In this document: positions 25,438 through 33,989 of the stretch, in pieces
Layout: every line of letters begins with the position of its first letter
Position numbering within the stretch: the stretch's first letter is position 1
Source of the DNA: Muribaculaceae bacterium
GTDB lineage: Bacteria; Bacteroidota; Bacteroidia; Bacteroidales; Muribaculaceae
Length of the DNA stretch: 51,640 bases
Direction of reading: 5' to 3'
Assembly: GCA_022509145.1 (NCBI GenBank)
Contig: JAFLTX010000008.1
Span: 1 to 51,640, forward strand
Notes under the pieces: model-generated
Database searches by the model: none
Told to the model about the DNA's origin: nothing
The model's input: the letters and a program-made list of their open reading frames with translations, nothing else
Translations under genes and position numbers: made by a program

Positions 25438-26561
25438 CCTTCCCGGGCCATATCGGCCAGCGGAACGAAGCGCAGCGAGGCGCTGTTGATGCAGTATCTC
25501 AGCCCGCCGGTCTCGCGCGGCCCGTCGTTGAAGACGTGCCCCAGATGCGAGTCGCCGTGGGCGCTCCTCACTTCCGTGCGCACCATCCCGTGGGAGGTGT
25601 CGCGCAGCTCCTTGATCAGCTCGTCGGAAATGGGTCGCGAGAATGCCGGCCAACCGCACCCCGACTCAAACTTGTCGGTAGAGAGAAAGAGCGGCTCGCC
25701 CGTCACTACATCCACATAGATGCCGGGGCGGAATTCCTCGTTGTATTCGTTCATATACGGCCGCTCGGTGGCGCTGTTTTGTGTCACTTCATACTGCAGC
25801 GGCGTCAGGCGCTCCCGCAGCTCGGCATCGCTCGGCTTTGAGTATCGCTTTGCGCCTGCCTCCGCGTGGCCGCCGTTTGCAGATTTACCGCCTTCAGCTC
25901 CGGAGGCTCCTCCGTTGTAAATCGGCGCGTCGGGGTCTTTGGCATTGCGCGCCTCGCGGAAGAGCGCGGGGTTGATGTGGCAATAACCTCCAGGATTGTT
26001 CTCCAGGTAATCCTGGTGGTAATCTTCGGCCGGATAGAAGTTTTGCAGCGGCCCCACCTCGATGGCCAGTGGCCTTGAGTATCGGCTCTGCAGCTCTGCC
26101 AGGCTCTTCTCGATTACGGGGAGTTCCGCAGGGTCGGTGTAATAGATACCGGTGCGGTATTGCGTGCCGCGGTCGTTACCCTGCCTGTTGAGCGAGGTCG
26201 GGTCGATGGTCTGGTAATAAAGTTTGAGCAGGAAGGGGAGGGTCACCGAGTCGGGATCATAGGTCACCTTCACGGTTTCGGCTGCCCCGGTGTTACCCGA
26301 GCAAACCTCGCGATAAGTAGGGTTGGCTACGGTGCTGTTGGCGTAGCCTGTTTCGGCGTCGAGAACGCCCGGGATAAGGCTCATAAAATGTTCAGTGCCC
26401 CAGAAGCAACCTCCCGCCAGATAGATAGTCTTGCTTTTCATATTGGTTTCGTTTTTGAGTGGAGCCGGTTGCAGCGAGGCGTCACGCGCACTCTGGGCGC
26501 ATCCCGAGAGAGCCGCGCACAAAAGCATAGCCATCGCCATCCAGCCTTTCAGTTTCTTCAT
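25398..26561 (-). CDS. msrAB: Bifunctional methionine sulfoxide reductase MsrA-MsrB, lipoprotein form
   Basis: A fusion enzyme of about 387 residues that repairs oxidised methionine; MsrA handles the S form and MsrB the R form. MsrA shows [13 protein letters not shown] with the catalytic Cys and GYANS...[13 protein letters not shown]. MsrB shows [24 protein letters not shown] and [12 protein letters not shown] with its catalytic Cys; the zinc-binding CxxC pairs of other MsrB proteins are absent. The start at 26561 gives a lipoprotein signal ([21 protein letters not shown]); a longer frame begins 11 codons upstream. The lipobox LSGC means the enzyme works outside the cytoplasm, on envelope proteins. 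A Gly/Ala/Ser-rich linker joins the halves. Confidence 0.93.
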   Translation of the reverse strand: MKKLKGWMAMAMLLCAALSGCAQSARDASLQPAPLKNETNMKSKTIYLAGGCFWGTEHFMSLIPGVLDAETGYANSTVANPTYREVCSGNTGAAETVKVTYDPDSVTLPFLLKLYYQTIDPTSLNRQGNDRGTQYRTGIYYTDPAELPVIEKSLAELQSRYSRPLAIEVGPLQNFYPAEDYHQDYLENNPGGYCHINPALFREARNAKDPDAPIYNGGASGAEGGKSANGGHAEAGAKRYSKPSDAELRERLTPLQYEVTQNSATERPYMNEYNEEFRPGIYVDVVTGEPLFLSTDKFESGCGWPAFSRPISDELIKELRDTSHGMVRTEVRSAHGDSHLGHVFNDGPRETGGLRYCINSASLRFVPLADMAREGYADLIPLVNSQR

Positions 26562-26645
26562 AACTCCATTCCTCATTGTTTTCCAATAAAACACCCTTCC
26601 ACCCCCAAATGTTTACCCCCACCTCTGCTGGTAATGGCTATCGGC

Positions 26646-28568
26646 TCAGGGGCGCAGCGCGGCCTTCAGAATCTGCGCTTTGCTCTTACCGACTACCGCC
26701 GCCACCTCCTCCAGGCTCGCCTCTTTGATCTTCTTCACGCTCTTGAAATGCCGCATCAGCGCCTCAGCTGTGGCCGGCCCGATCCCTTTGATTCCATCTA
26801 ACTGGCTTGATATCTGTCCTTTAGACCGCCTGAGCCGATGGTGCGTTATCCCAAACCGATGCGCCTCGTCGCGCAATGCCTGTATCACCCTCAGGCTGCG
26901 GCTTTTCTTGTCGATGTAGAGCGGCAGCGAATCCCCAGGGAAGTATATCTCTTCCAGGCGTTTGGCTATACCCACAAGTGCCACCTCTCCGCGCAGGCCC
27001 ATCTCGTCGAAGGCCTCCACGGCGGCGCTAAGCTGCCCTTTGCCGCCGTCTACCACCACCAGCTGCGGCAGCTCCTCCCCCTCGGCCATCATACGCGTGT
27101 AGCGCCGGTGAAGCACTTCCTTCATCGAGGCGAAATCATCGGGACCCTCCACTGTCTTGATTATGAAATGGCGGTAATCTTTCTTCGACGGCTTACCGTT
27201 GCGAAACACCACGCAGCTCGCCACGGGGTTCGTGCCCTGGATGTTGGAGTTGTCGAAACATTCTATGTGGCGCGGCTCCTTGCTCAGGCGGAAATCGCGC
27301 TTCATCTGAGCCATCAGCTCGTCGGTGCTCCGCTCCGGATTCAGCTTCTCAAGCTGCTTCTCCTTGTCGGTAAGATACTGGCTCGCGTTCTTGTTGGCCA
27401 CGTCGAGCACTTTCAGCTTGTCGCCACGTTTCGGCACCAGAAACCGAACGTTTTCAAACTCCACGTCGGGCAAGAAGGGTACGATCACGTCTTTCAACTC
27501 TTCTCCCAACCGGTCGCGAATCTCGGCGATTGCCAACGACAGCACTTCGGCCGGCGTCTCCTGCATACGCAGTCTGTATTCCATATTCAGGCTCCTCACC
27601 ACCGCGCCCTTCTTGAGATGCATATACCCCACCACGGCCGAACCGCCGTTGTCGGCATATCCGAACACGTCGGCATCCATCGCGTCGGTGCGGGCTATCA
27701 CGCTCTTCGAGTTATACCGCTTCACAGCTTCATATTTCTCCTTCACCTGCTGCGCTTCCTCAAATTTCCAATCCTCAGCCAGTTGCTGCATCTCCTCGAG
27801 CAGCATGTTTTCCAGCTGTACGGTCTCGCCGTTGAGCACCTGCCTCACCCGTTTTATGTACTGTTCATACTCCTCGGGCGACATCAACCCCCGGCACATC
27901 CCACCGCACTTACCCAGGTGATAATCAAGGCATAAGCGATATTTACCACGTGCTATGTTCTTCTCTTCAAGGGTGTGGCGGCAGCTCCGCAGAGGGTAAA
28001 TTTCGCGTATCAGCTGAAGCACCACCTTGGCCGACTGCACGTTGCTGTACGGGCCGAAATATTTCCCTTTGATCCCCCTCTCGCGGGTCATGAACACGCG
28101 GGGATAGAGCTCGTCGGTGATGACTATCCAGGGGAATGACTTGTCGTCTTTCAGCAGTACGTTGTAACGCGGCTGATACTCTTTTATCATCGCGTTCTCG
28201 AGGTGAAGCGCATCCTCCTCGGTGGCCACCACGATGAAACGCATGTCAACGATGCTGCGCACCATCAGGTTGGTGCGGTTGGAGTCATGGATACGGTTGA
28301 AATATGAGCTCACACGGCGCTTGAGCCGCTTCGCCTTCCCCACGTATATCACCTTCCCATGTTTGTCGATATACAGATACACCCCGGGCGACTCGGGTAG
28401 AGAAAGTATCTTCTCTCTCAACGAGTTGCCGGGGCGGTTATAGAGAAGGTCGGCCTTGGTGCGGTCGGGCGTTATCTCAATCCCTATCCGCCCATGCCGG
28501 TTTATCTCCCTTCCTATCGACTCAACCTCTCTCTCAATCTTTCTATCCAACGAATTGATCTCCTTCAT
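26646..28568 (-). CDS. uvrC: Excinuclease ABC subunit C
   Basis: The nuclease of nucleotide excision repair that cuts on both sides of a DNA lesion bound by UvrB. Visible: GIY-YIG domain (LPESPGVYLYIDKHGKVIYVGKAKRLKRR), UVR motif (LAEDWKFEEAQQVKEKYEAV), the RNase H-like nuclease half (HIECFDNSNIQGTNPVASCVVF) and the C-terminal helix-hairpin-helix repeats (LDGIKGIGPATAEALMRHF). The N-terminus has about 50 residues before the GIY-YIG domain, longer than usual. I use the ATG at 28568; another ATG pair lies ten codons upstream. It follows apt in the same direction after about 260 bases. Confidence 0.95.
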   Translation of the reverse strand: MKEINSLDRKIEREVESIGREINRHGRIGIEITPDRTKADLLYNRPGNSLREKILSLPESPGVYLYIDKHGKVIYVGKAKRLKRRVSSYFNRIHDSNRTNLMVRSIVDMRFIVVATEEDALHLENAMIKEYQPRYNVLLKDDKSFPWIVITDELYPRVFMTRERGIKGKYFGPYSNVQSAKVVLQLIREIYPLRSCRHTLEEKNIARGKYRLCLDYHLGKCGGMCRGLMSPEEYEQYIKRVRQVLNGETVQLENMLLEEMQQLAEDWKFEEAQQVKEKYEAVKRYNSKSVIARTDAMDADVFGYADNGGSAVVGYMHLKKGAVVRSLNMEYRLRMQETPAEVLSLAIAEIRDRLGEELKDVIVPFLPDVEFENVRFLVPKRGDKLKVLDVANKNASQYLTDKEKQLEKLNPERSTDELMAQMKRDFRLSKEPRHIECFDNSNIQGTNPVASCVVFRNGKPSKKDYRHFIIKTVEGPDDFASMKEVLHRRYTRMMAEGEELPQLVVVDGGKGQLSAAVEAFDEMGLRGEVALVGIAKRLEEIYFPGDSLPLYIDKKSRSLRVIQALRDEAHRFGITHHRLRRSKGQISSQLDGIKGIGPATAEALMRHFKSVKKIKEASLEEVAAVVGKSKAQILKAALRP

Positions 28569-28828
28569 TGACAGGTTCTTTCCCCTCCTTCCCATCAAAA
28601 ATCAAGCCAACCTCCCGATTCTCCTCAAGTGATTCTCCCCTTTGCATTGCATCCCGCCGATTCACTCTCCTCTTCACTGTTGTGAGGCTCGTGTATTTGA
28701 GGTGCCGTTTTTGAGTTATAAGGGCAGCTGCCCCAATGTTCTCTTTGGGTATACCACCTCAATTCGCAAGAAGCGGAGCCTCTTGCTTCAGCCCTCAAGG
28801 TCTGTCTTTCAGCCGCCCGGACCGGGTC

Positions 28829-29356
28829 TCAGTCGTATTTCAAAAGCGAGGTCACTTCGCAGTCGGCCGGCAGATTCTCGCGTCCGTGCAGTCCGAGAAG
28901 TTCTACGATGAAATTGATGTAGACTTTCTTCGGGTTCATGCTCTTCACGAGCTTGTAAACGGCATTCATAGTGCCGCCGGTAGCCAGCAGGTCGTCGTGG
29001 ATCACGACTACGTCGTCAGGCGTAATGGCGTCGCTGTGGAGCTCGATAGTGTCAACGCCATACTCTTTCGCGTAGGCCATCTTCACTGTTACCGAGGGGA
29101 GTTTACCGGGTTTACGGGCCGGCACGAATCCAGCACCGAGCTCATAGGCCAGGATCGATCCGCCGATAAAGCCGCGCGATTCAATACCTATTACTTTTGT
29201 AACTCCTTTGCCGCGATACAGGTCGGCCAATTCTTTACCTACCAACCTCAGTGCATTTCCATCTTTGATCAGAGTGGTGAGGTCGCGGAAGATAATCCCT
29301 TTCGACGGAAAATCAGGCACGTCGCGAATTATCCCTTTCAGCTCTTCTAATTTCAT
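28829..29356 (-). CDS. apt: Adenine phosphoribosyltransferase
   Basis: A 175-residue purine salvage enzyme that makes AMP from adenine and PRPP. FPSKGIIFRDLTTLIKD near residue 16-32, VIGIESRGFIGGSILAYELG near 56-75, and the PRPP loop VVVIHDDLLATGGTMNA near 117-133 are all intact. Length is normal. It lies downstream of mnmG with a parS site in the gap between them. Confidence 0.96.
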   Translation of the reverse strand: MKLEELKGIIRDVPDFPSKGIIFRDLTTLIKDGNALRLVGKELADLYRGKGVTKVIGIESRGFIGGSILAYELGAGFVPARKPGKLPSVTVKMAYAKEYGVDTIELHSDAITPDDVVVIHDDLLATGGTMNAVYKLVKSMNPKKVYINFIVELLGLHGRENLPADCEVTSLLKYD

Positions 29357-29456
29357 ATTGCTAAAGTTTTAACAGTATAAATTATTTATTCTTTGCAGTT
29401 TTCTCTTTATATAATTTCTAGAACTTCTATAATTTCTATAATTTCTCAACCCCCTA

Positions 29457-29472
29457 TGTTCCACGTGAAACA
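29457..29472. promoter_or_regulatory. parS: parS centromere-like site, copy 1 (between apt and mnmG)
   Basis: TGTTCCACGTGAAACA matches the ParB-binding consensus TGTTNCACGTGAAACA at every fixed position. It lies just after the mnmG stop codon in AT-rich DNA. ParB bound at such sites directs chromosome segregation and usually marks the origin region. Confidence 0.85.
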
Positions 29473-29480
29473 ATTTCCTC

Positions 29481-31406
29481 CTAATTCCTTAATTTTACGA
29501 GCAATATCTGGATGTCTGCTGGAGAAACGCCCGGAATTCTTGAGGCTTCTCCGATAGTTTTTGGCCTTACTGCCGTCAACTTCTGCCGACTCTCTATCGA
29601 CAGCTGTTTTATATCGTTGAAATCAAGTTTATCGGGGATTCTAATATTCTCCAATCTTAATGTTTTGTCGGCAAGATCTTTCTCACGTGAAATATATCCT
29701 TCATATTTTACAAGGATTTCAACCTCATCCACTACTTCGTCTCTCAACTCGCCTGGAATTTCAGCGATAAATTCGCTAATTTTTTCGCTATATTTTGCAA
29801 TCTCCTCCAAAATGAGATTCGGGCGCCTCAGCAGCTCGTCGACCGCCGTTTTTACCGCTATCTCCTTTGAGGATTTTTCGCGTAGATACCCGTTGATTTC
29901 ATCGGTAGGTTTGAGCTTTTCAGTCTTTACCAACATCTGAAGTTCTTCCGAGTATTTTTGCTTTGTTTTATACAGATTCCATCGGTGGTCGTCAACGAGC
30001 CCAATCTCTCGCCCTTTCGGAGTCAATCTCCTGTCGGCATCATCCTGCCGGAGAAGAATCCTATATTCTGCACGACTCGTAAACATCCTGTAAGGCTCAT
30101 CCACTCCCTTTATCACAAGGTCGTCTATCAGCACTCCGATATAAGCTTCGTCGCGTTTCAGCACCAATGGTTCATCTCCTTTTACGCTTCTGGCGGCATT
30201 GATACCGGCTATAAGCCCCTGCGCGGCAGCCTCCTCATACCCTGTGGTGCCGTTTACCTGCCCTGCGAAATAAAGACCTTCGACGAGCTTGGTCTGCAGG
30301 TCATGCTCGAGTTGCGTGGGGTCGAAATAGTCGTATTCTATGGCGTAGCCGGGCCGATAGAGCTGCACGTTGCGGAAGGCTTCAATCTTCCTCAACGCCT
30401 CAACCTGCACTTCCCATGGCAACGAGCTGGAGAACCCGTTGAGATAATATTCCTCGGTGGTTTCGCCCTCTGGCTCTATAAAGAGATGGTGGCTCTCCTT
30501 GTCGGCGAAGGTGACTATTTTGGTCTCGATGCTGGGGCAATACCTCGGCCCTACGCTCTGGATATCGCCGTTATAGAGAGGCGACCTGTCGAGATTCTCT
30601 CTCAACACTTCGTGCACTTCCGGGGTTGTGGTCACTATATAGCAACTCCGCTGCTTCAGCGGGCTCCTCTCCTCAGGAAGGAAAGAAAACTTCTGATGGC
30701 GCTTTCTCCTTCCTGCCGGAGAACCCTCTTCCGGATCACCTTTCTGCTCAACGCAGAGCGAGAAATCTATAGTGCGTCCGTCAAGGCGTGGGGGAGTGCC
30801 GGTCTTCATCCTGCCTGTTGCAAATCCCAGCTCGCGCAGCTTGTCGCTCAATCCTTTCGCAGCTGTTTCTGCTATCCTTCCGCCTTCAATTTTAACTTCG
30901 CCGAAGTGCATCAATCCATTCAGGAAGGTTCCGGCAGTCAGAATCACCGCTTTTGCGGTAAATTTCAAACCCAATGCAGTGATTACACCGGCAATTTTCA
31001 GTTTCCCGGTAGCGCTTTCTTCGTTGAGGATATCAACTACAGTGTCTTGGAAAACACTCAAACCATCGGTGGAATCTATGATTCTGCGCCATTCATCCGA
31101 GAATCGGGTGCGGTCGCTCTGCACACGCGGCGACCAAACCGCCGGTCCTTTCGACCGATTGAGCATCCTGAACTGCACGGAGGTCCTGTCGGCTACGATT
31201 CCCGTCATTCCTCCGAGCGCGTCGATCTCTCTCACGATCTGGCCTTTCGCTATACCCCCGATCGCCGGGTTGCACGACATCTGGGCAATCCGGTTCATGT
31301 CGGATGTTATCAGCAGGGTAGCACTCCCAAGGCGCGCCGCAGCTACCGCTGCCTCACACCCGGCATGGCCACCGCCAACCACTATGACATCGAAATCAAA
31401 ACGCAT
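29481..31406 (-). CDS. mnmG: tRNA uridine-5-carboxymethylaminomethyl modification enzyme MnmG (GidA)
   Basis: A 641-residue FAD enzyme that, with MnmE, modifies the wobble uridine of several tRNAs. N-terminal dinucleotide fold VIVVGGGHAGCEAAVAAARLG (residues 8-28), then CNPAIGGIAKGQIVREIDALGG, GRMKTGTPPRLDGR, the GPRYCPSIETKI block, the GQVNGTTGYEEAAAQGL block and the C-terminal helical domain for MnmE binding (SRIPGVSPADI near the end). About 15 extra residues (EEGSPAGRRKRHQK) occur in the middle. parS sites lie downstream (29457-29472) and upstream in ybeY (31836-31851). Confidence 0.97.
   Translation of the reverse strand: MRFDFDVIVVGGGHAGCEAAVAAARLGSATLLITSDMNRIAQMSCNPAIGGIAKGQIVREIDALGGMTGIVADRTSVQFRMLNRSKGPAVWSPRVQSDRTRFSDEWRRIIDSTDGLSVFQDTVVDILNEESATGKLKIAGVITALGLKFTAKAVILTAGTFLNGLMHFGEVKIEGGRIAETAAKGLSDKLRELGFATGRMKTGTPPRLDGRTIDFSLCVEQKGDPEEGSPAGRRKRHQKFSFLPEERSPLKQRSCYIVTTTPEVHEVLRENLDRSPLYNGDIQSVGPRYCPSIETKIVTFADKESHHLFIEPEGETTEEYYLNGFSSSLPWEVQVEALRKIEAFRNVQLYRPGYAIEYDYFDPTQLEHDLQTKLVEGLYFAGQVNGTTGYEEAAAQGLIAGINAARSVKGDEPLVLKRDEAYIGVLIDDLVIKGVDEPYRMFTSRAEYRILLRQDDADRRLTPKGREIGLVDDHRWNLYKTKQKYSEELQMLVKTEKLKPTDEINGYLREKSSKEIAVKTAVDELLRRPNLILEEIAKYSEKISEFIAEIPGELRDEVVDEVEILVKYEGYISREKDLADKTLRLENIRIPDKLDFNDIKQLSIESRQKLTAVRPKTIGEASRIPGVSPADIQILLVKLRN
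29679..29694. promoter_or_regulatory. Degenerate parS-like site inside mnmG
   Basis: TTTCTCACGTGAAATA keeps the CACGTGAAA core but differs from the parS consensus at three positions. It may be a weak ParB site or chance; its position between the two perfect sites is the only reason to list it. Confidence 0.3.
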
Positions 31407-31472
31407 CCTTCCCGGAATAGCTTTATTATATTTTGTTCAAATCGTCAAACCCAATTTCAAGACGGCCGCCAA

Positions 31473-31898
31473 TCACGAAAGGGACGCCCATAGTTCCAGA
31501 GCCTTGTTTTCCGCAGCCTCCATCTCCTGGCGCTCAGCGAGGCTCTTATCCTTTAAGCCGCAAATATGAAGCAGTCCGTGGGCAATCACGCGCTGCAATT
31601 CCCGCTCGAACGGCTCATCCATCTCCTCGGCATTGCTTCTCACCGTATCCACAGAAATCACTATATCCGCGTCTACGCTTCGGCCTACAGAGGAATCGAA
31701 TGTAATGATATCGGTATAATAATCATGGTTAAGAAACTCGCGATTCACTCGCAGAATCTCTTCATCGTCGCAAAATCGATACACCAGCCGGCGTATGCGC
31801 CTGCCGTAACTCTCCGCCACTGAATTCAACCAAATTGTTTCACGTGGAACATTCAGCGTCGGCATTTTTTCATTTTCAACCTGAAATGTTATACCCAT
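31473..31898 (-). CDS. ybeY: Endoribonuclease YbeY
   Basis: A 141-residue metal-dependent endoribonuclease acting in 16S rRNA maturation and ribosome quality control. The zinc site is in VIAHGLLHICGLKDKS (HGLLHICGLKD, matching HGxLHLxGYDH with a changed last His position). YYTDIITFD matches the family's TDVLSFP-type block. The ATG at 31896-31898 is the start: the longer open frame runs into the promoter -7 box. A perfect parS site is embedded in codons for NVPRETIW. It lies 66 bases upstream of mnmG, in the same direction. Confidence 0.92.
   Translation of the reverse strand: MGITFQVENEKMPTLNVPRETIWLNSVAESYGRRIRRLVYRFCDDEEILRVNREFLNHDYYTDIITFDSSVGRSVDADIVISVDTVRSNAEEMDEPFERELQRVIAHGLLHICGLKDKSLAERQEMEAAENKALELWASLS
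31836..31851. promoter_or_regulatory. parS: parS centromere-like site, copy 2 (inside ybeY)
   Basis: The plus strand reads TGTTTCACGTGGAACA, the exact reverse complement of copy 1, so again a full match to the consensus. It lies within the coding sequence of ybeY, 2.4 kb from copy 1. Two exact 16-base matches so close together are far beyond chance. Confidence 0.85.
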
Positions 31899-31928
31899 CT
31901 CAAAATTCGCTTTCTCTTTAGCAAACTG

Positions 31929-31936
31929 CAAATATA
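31929..31936 (-). promoter_or_regulatory. Probable -7 box for ybeY-mnmG
   Basis: TATATTTG on the minus strand, 30 bases before the ybeY ATG. The -33 box is weak (TTTA, 18-base spacer). It settles the ybeY start, because upstream in-frame codons would lie before the transcript begins. Confidence 0.5.
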
Positions 31937-32586
31937 CAAAATTTTTTCAGCTCATAAAGTCCGCATCAAATTTTTTCAAAAAATTTTTTCTTCCGCTCTT
32001 CTAAGGTTCCGTCTCTTCAAATTTCCGTTTCTGATTCTTCTTTCCGTTTTCCAGTTTTTGATTCTTTTGATTTCCGTTTTTTCTTTCTTTGCTTAAAATC
32101 GTCTCGATCTCCTGCCGTTCTCTTCGCCTGACAAAATTTTATTCTCAAGGGGAGAAAGTATAAATTTTGACTCGTTTTGGCTGAAATTTTTGCGGCCTGT
32201 CAATCAGCAGTGGGAAAATTTTCAATTCTGAACGCCGTTAATCTCCGTCTTCTCGTCCATAACCCCCTATCTTTACGCATACTTACAATTTATTTCTCTT
32301 ATCCTCCTCTATTCTCGAAATAGAAAATTTCAGCCTTCTTCACACTCAATTTTACATCTCACGACCAGATTTCACTGCTGCCGACTTCCGCCGGTTTCGT
32401 TCCGACCTCCCCTCCATCAATTTTTATAGAACCTAATCAAAGACGCGACCAAAATTTTCCGTTCCGAGAAGAAATTTCGCGCCTTTAAAAATTTTTAATA
32501 TTTTTTAATTTGCGTTTGTAAATCTTTCAAATTATTTTGTTAATTTTACAATCTATTTCCAAAGTAGTTTTTTTACCATTTTTTGT
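31937..32586. other. AT-rich, pyrimidine-biased intergenic region between ybeY and rsmH
   Basis: This 650-base gap holds no convincing gene. The plus strand is strongly T/C-rich. It has direct repeats: TTTCCGTTT at 32022, 32041 and 32071, with TGATTCTT at 32032-32039 and 32059-32066. The last 100 bases are very AT-rich (32487-32585). Transcription diverges from it: ybeY-mnmG leftward, the dcw cluster rightward. One DnaA-box-like 9-mer with a single mismatch (TTCTTCACA, 32336-32344) is present, which is weak evidence. It occupies the place where mraZ normally precedes rsmH. Confidence 0.6.
32515..32548 (+). promoter_or_regulatory. Weak candidate promoter for the dcw cluster
   Basis: TTTG at 32515-32518, 22-base spacer, TAATTTTA at 32541-32548 (one mismatch to TAnnTTTG). 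The rsmH ATG is 39 bases downstream. It is the best match in the gap. Confidence 0.4.
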
Positions 32587-33507
32587 ATGTCTCAGTCAGG
32601 TCTGCCATATCACATACCCGCCCTTCTCGAGGAGACGATTTCGCTGCTCGAAATCAATCCGGAAGGCACCTATGTCGACGCCACTTTCGGCGGAGGCGGC
32701 CATTCACGCGCCATCCTTGAAAAGCTCGGCCCGAAAGGGAGGCTCTTCGGGTTTGACCGCGACACCGACGCCCTCGCCAACGCCCCCGCAGACCCGAGAT
32801 TCACTTTCGTGCACAGCGATTTCCGTTTCATCCAAAACTGGATGGAATTCTACAATATCAAGAAGGTCGACGGCATCCTGGCCGACCTCGGAGTCTCGTT
32901 TCATCACTTCGACACCCCGGAACGCGGGTTCTCATTCCGAAACGACGCCCCTCTCGACATGCGCATGAACCAAGACGGCGAACTCACCGCCGAGCAGCTT
33001 GTCAACACCCTGAGCGAAGCCGACCTGACCGCGCTCCTGAGACAATACACCGACCTCAAGAACGCATCCGCCATCGCCCGCGCCATCTGCACCCGGCGGC
33101 GCTCTACACCCATCGCCACCACTGGCGCGCTCGCAGCCGTGGTAGAGCCGCTCCTCAACAAGCGCAACATCAAAAAAGAGCTCGCCCAGGTGTTCCAGGC
33201 AATCCGCATCGCAACAAACGACGAATTTGCATCTCTAAACGCGCTGCTCGAAAGCTCGCTCAAACTGCTGAAGAAAGGCGGACGTCTCGCCATCCTCACA
33301 TACCACTCCGGAGAAGACAAAATCGTAAAAGATTTCATGAAATCCGGAAGCCTCAAGCCCGAAGACGACAACCAAGCCCTCATCTTCGGAGCGCGCAAGT
33401 CGCCCTTGAAGCTGATCACCACCACTCCCCTCGTGGCCTCGCCGCAAGAGGTCGAAGCCAACCCCCGCGCCCGAAGCGCCAAACTCCGCGTTGCCGCCAA
33501 AGCCTGA
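32587..33507 (+). CDS. rsmH: 16S rRNA (cytosine-1402 N4) methyltransferase RsmH
   Basis: A 306-residue S-adenosylmethionine methyltransferase (formerly MraW) that modifies C1402 in the ribosomal decoding centre. HIPALLEETISLL at the start, the SAM-binding YVDATFGGGGHSRAIL near residues 29-44, LADLGVSFHHFDTPERGFSFRNDAPLDMRM near 98-127 and LAILTYHSGEDKIVKDF near 236-252 are classic. It is the first gene of the division/cell wall cluster here; mraZ is not in front. ftsL follows after 23 bases. Confidence 0.97.
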   Translation: MSQSGLPYHIPALLEETISLLEINPEGTYVDATFGGGGHSRAILEKLGPKGRLFGFDRDTDALANAPADPRFTFVHSDFRFIQNWMEFYNIKKVDGILADLGVSFHHFDTPERGFSFRNDAPLDMRMNQDGELTAEQLVNTLSEADLTALLRQYTDLKNASAIARAICTRRRSTPIATTGALAAVVEPLLNKRNIKKELAQVFQAIRIATNDEFASLNALLESSLKLLKKGGRLAILTYHSGEDKIVKDFMKSGSLKPEDDNQALIFGARKSPLKLITTTPLVASPQEVEANPRARSAKLRVAAKA

Positions 33508-33530
33508 ACCTTTAAACCAGCCCCAATCCT

Positions 33531-33926
33531 ATGCCTGCCGCAAGAAAAGATAAACAAGCCTCTTCGAAGCCCAAGAAGAAGAACAACAATAACAAGATCA
33601 AAGATACCACTGTGGGATTCTTCAACGATTTCCGCTACGGTAAGGCCGTATCCGTAAACTTCTTCAAGAAAAACGCGTGGCTGCTTATCATCTTCCTTTC
33701 GGTGGTGCTCGCCTTGATGGGGGTCAGATACAAGACCAAAACCAAGATGGAGCAGATCAAGAAACTCGAGAAAGAGCTCGTGGTGAGCGAGAGCGACAAG
33801 CTCAGAGAGAAAGCCGCCTATATGTCGCTTATCCGCGAAACCGAGATGCTGCGCCTCGTGGAGGAGAACAACCTCGGCCTCATCTTCCAGGAGCAACCGC
33901 CGTACGAAATTACAATCGCACAATAA
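33531..33926 (+). CDS. ftsL: FtsL-like cell division protein
   Basis: A 131-residue bitopic membrane protein in the ftsL position of the cluster. The N-terminal 45 residues are cytoplasmic and strongly basic (KKKNNNNKIK), a single membrane segment spans about 49-65 (AWLLIIFLSVVLALMGV), and a periplasmic coiled-coil-like part follows (KMEQIKKLEKELVVSESDKLREK). FtsL proteins bridge FtsQ/DivIB-type partners and activate the septal synthase FtsW-FtsI. Sequence similarity across phyla is low, so the call rests on layout and position. Confidence 0.85.
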   Translation: MPAARKDKQASSKPKKKNNNNKIKDTTVGFFNDFRYGKAVSVNFFKKNAWLLIIFLSVVLALMGVRYKTKTKMEQIKKLEKELVVSESDKLREKAAYMSLIRETEMLRLVEENNLGLIFQEQPPYEITIAQ

Positions 33927-33989
33927 CCCTGCAGCCATCATCCTTCCACAATCATTGAATTTTTCTGAAATATTACCAAACCTTCTGCA

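Noticed and set aside
26838..27935. 365-codon plus-strand frame antisense to uvrC
   Set aside because: Same reasoning: uvrC motifs on the minus strand are complete.
28722..28733. Perfect palindrome GGGCAGCTGCCC between uvrC and apt
   Set aside because: It could be a terminator stem for apt, but it has no loop and no T run on the minus strand, so I do not call it.
29958..31493. 511-codon open frame on the plus strand, antisense to mnmG
   Set aside because: mnmG is unmistakable on the other strand; the antisense product has no recognisable motif or sensible composition.
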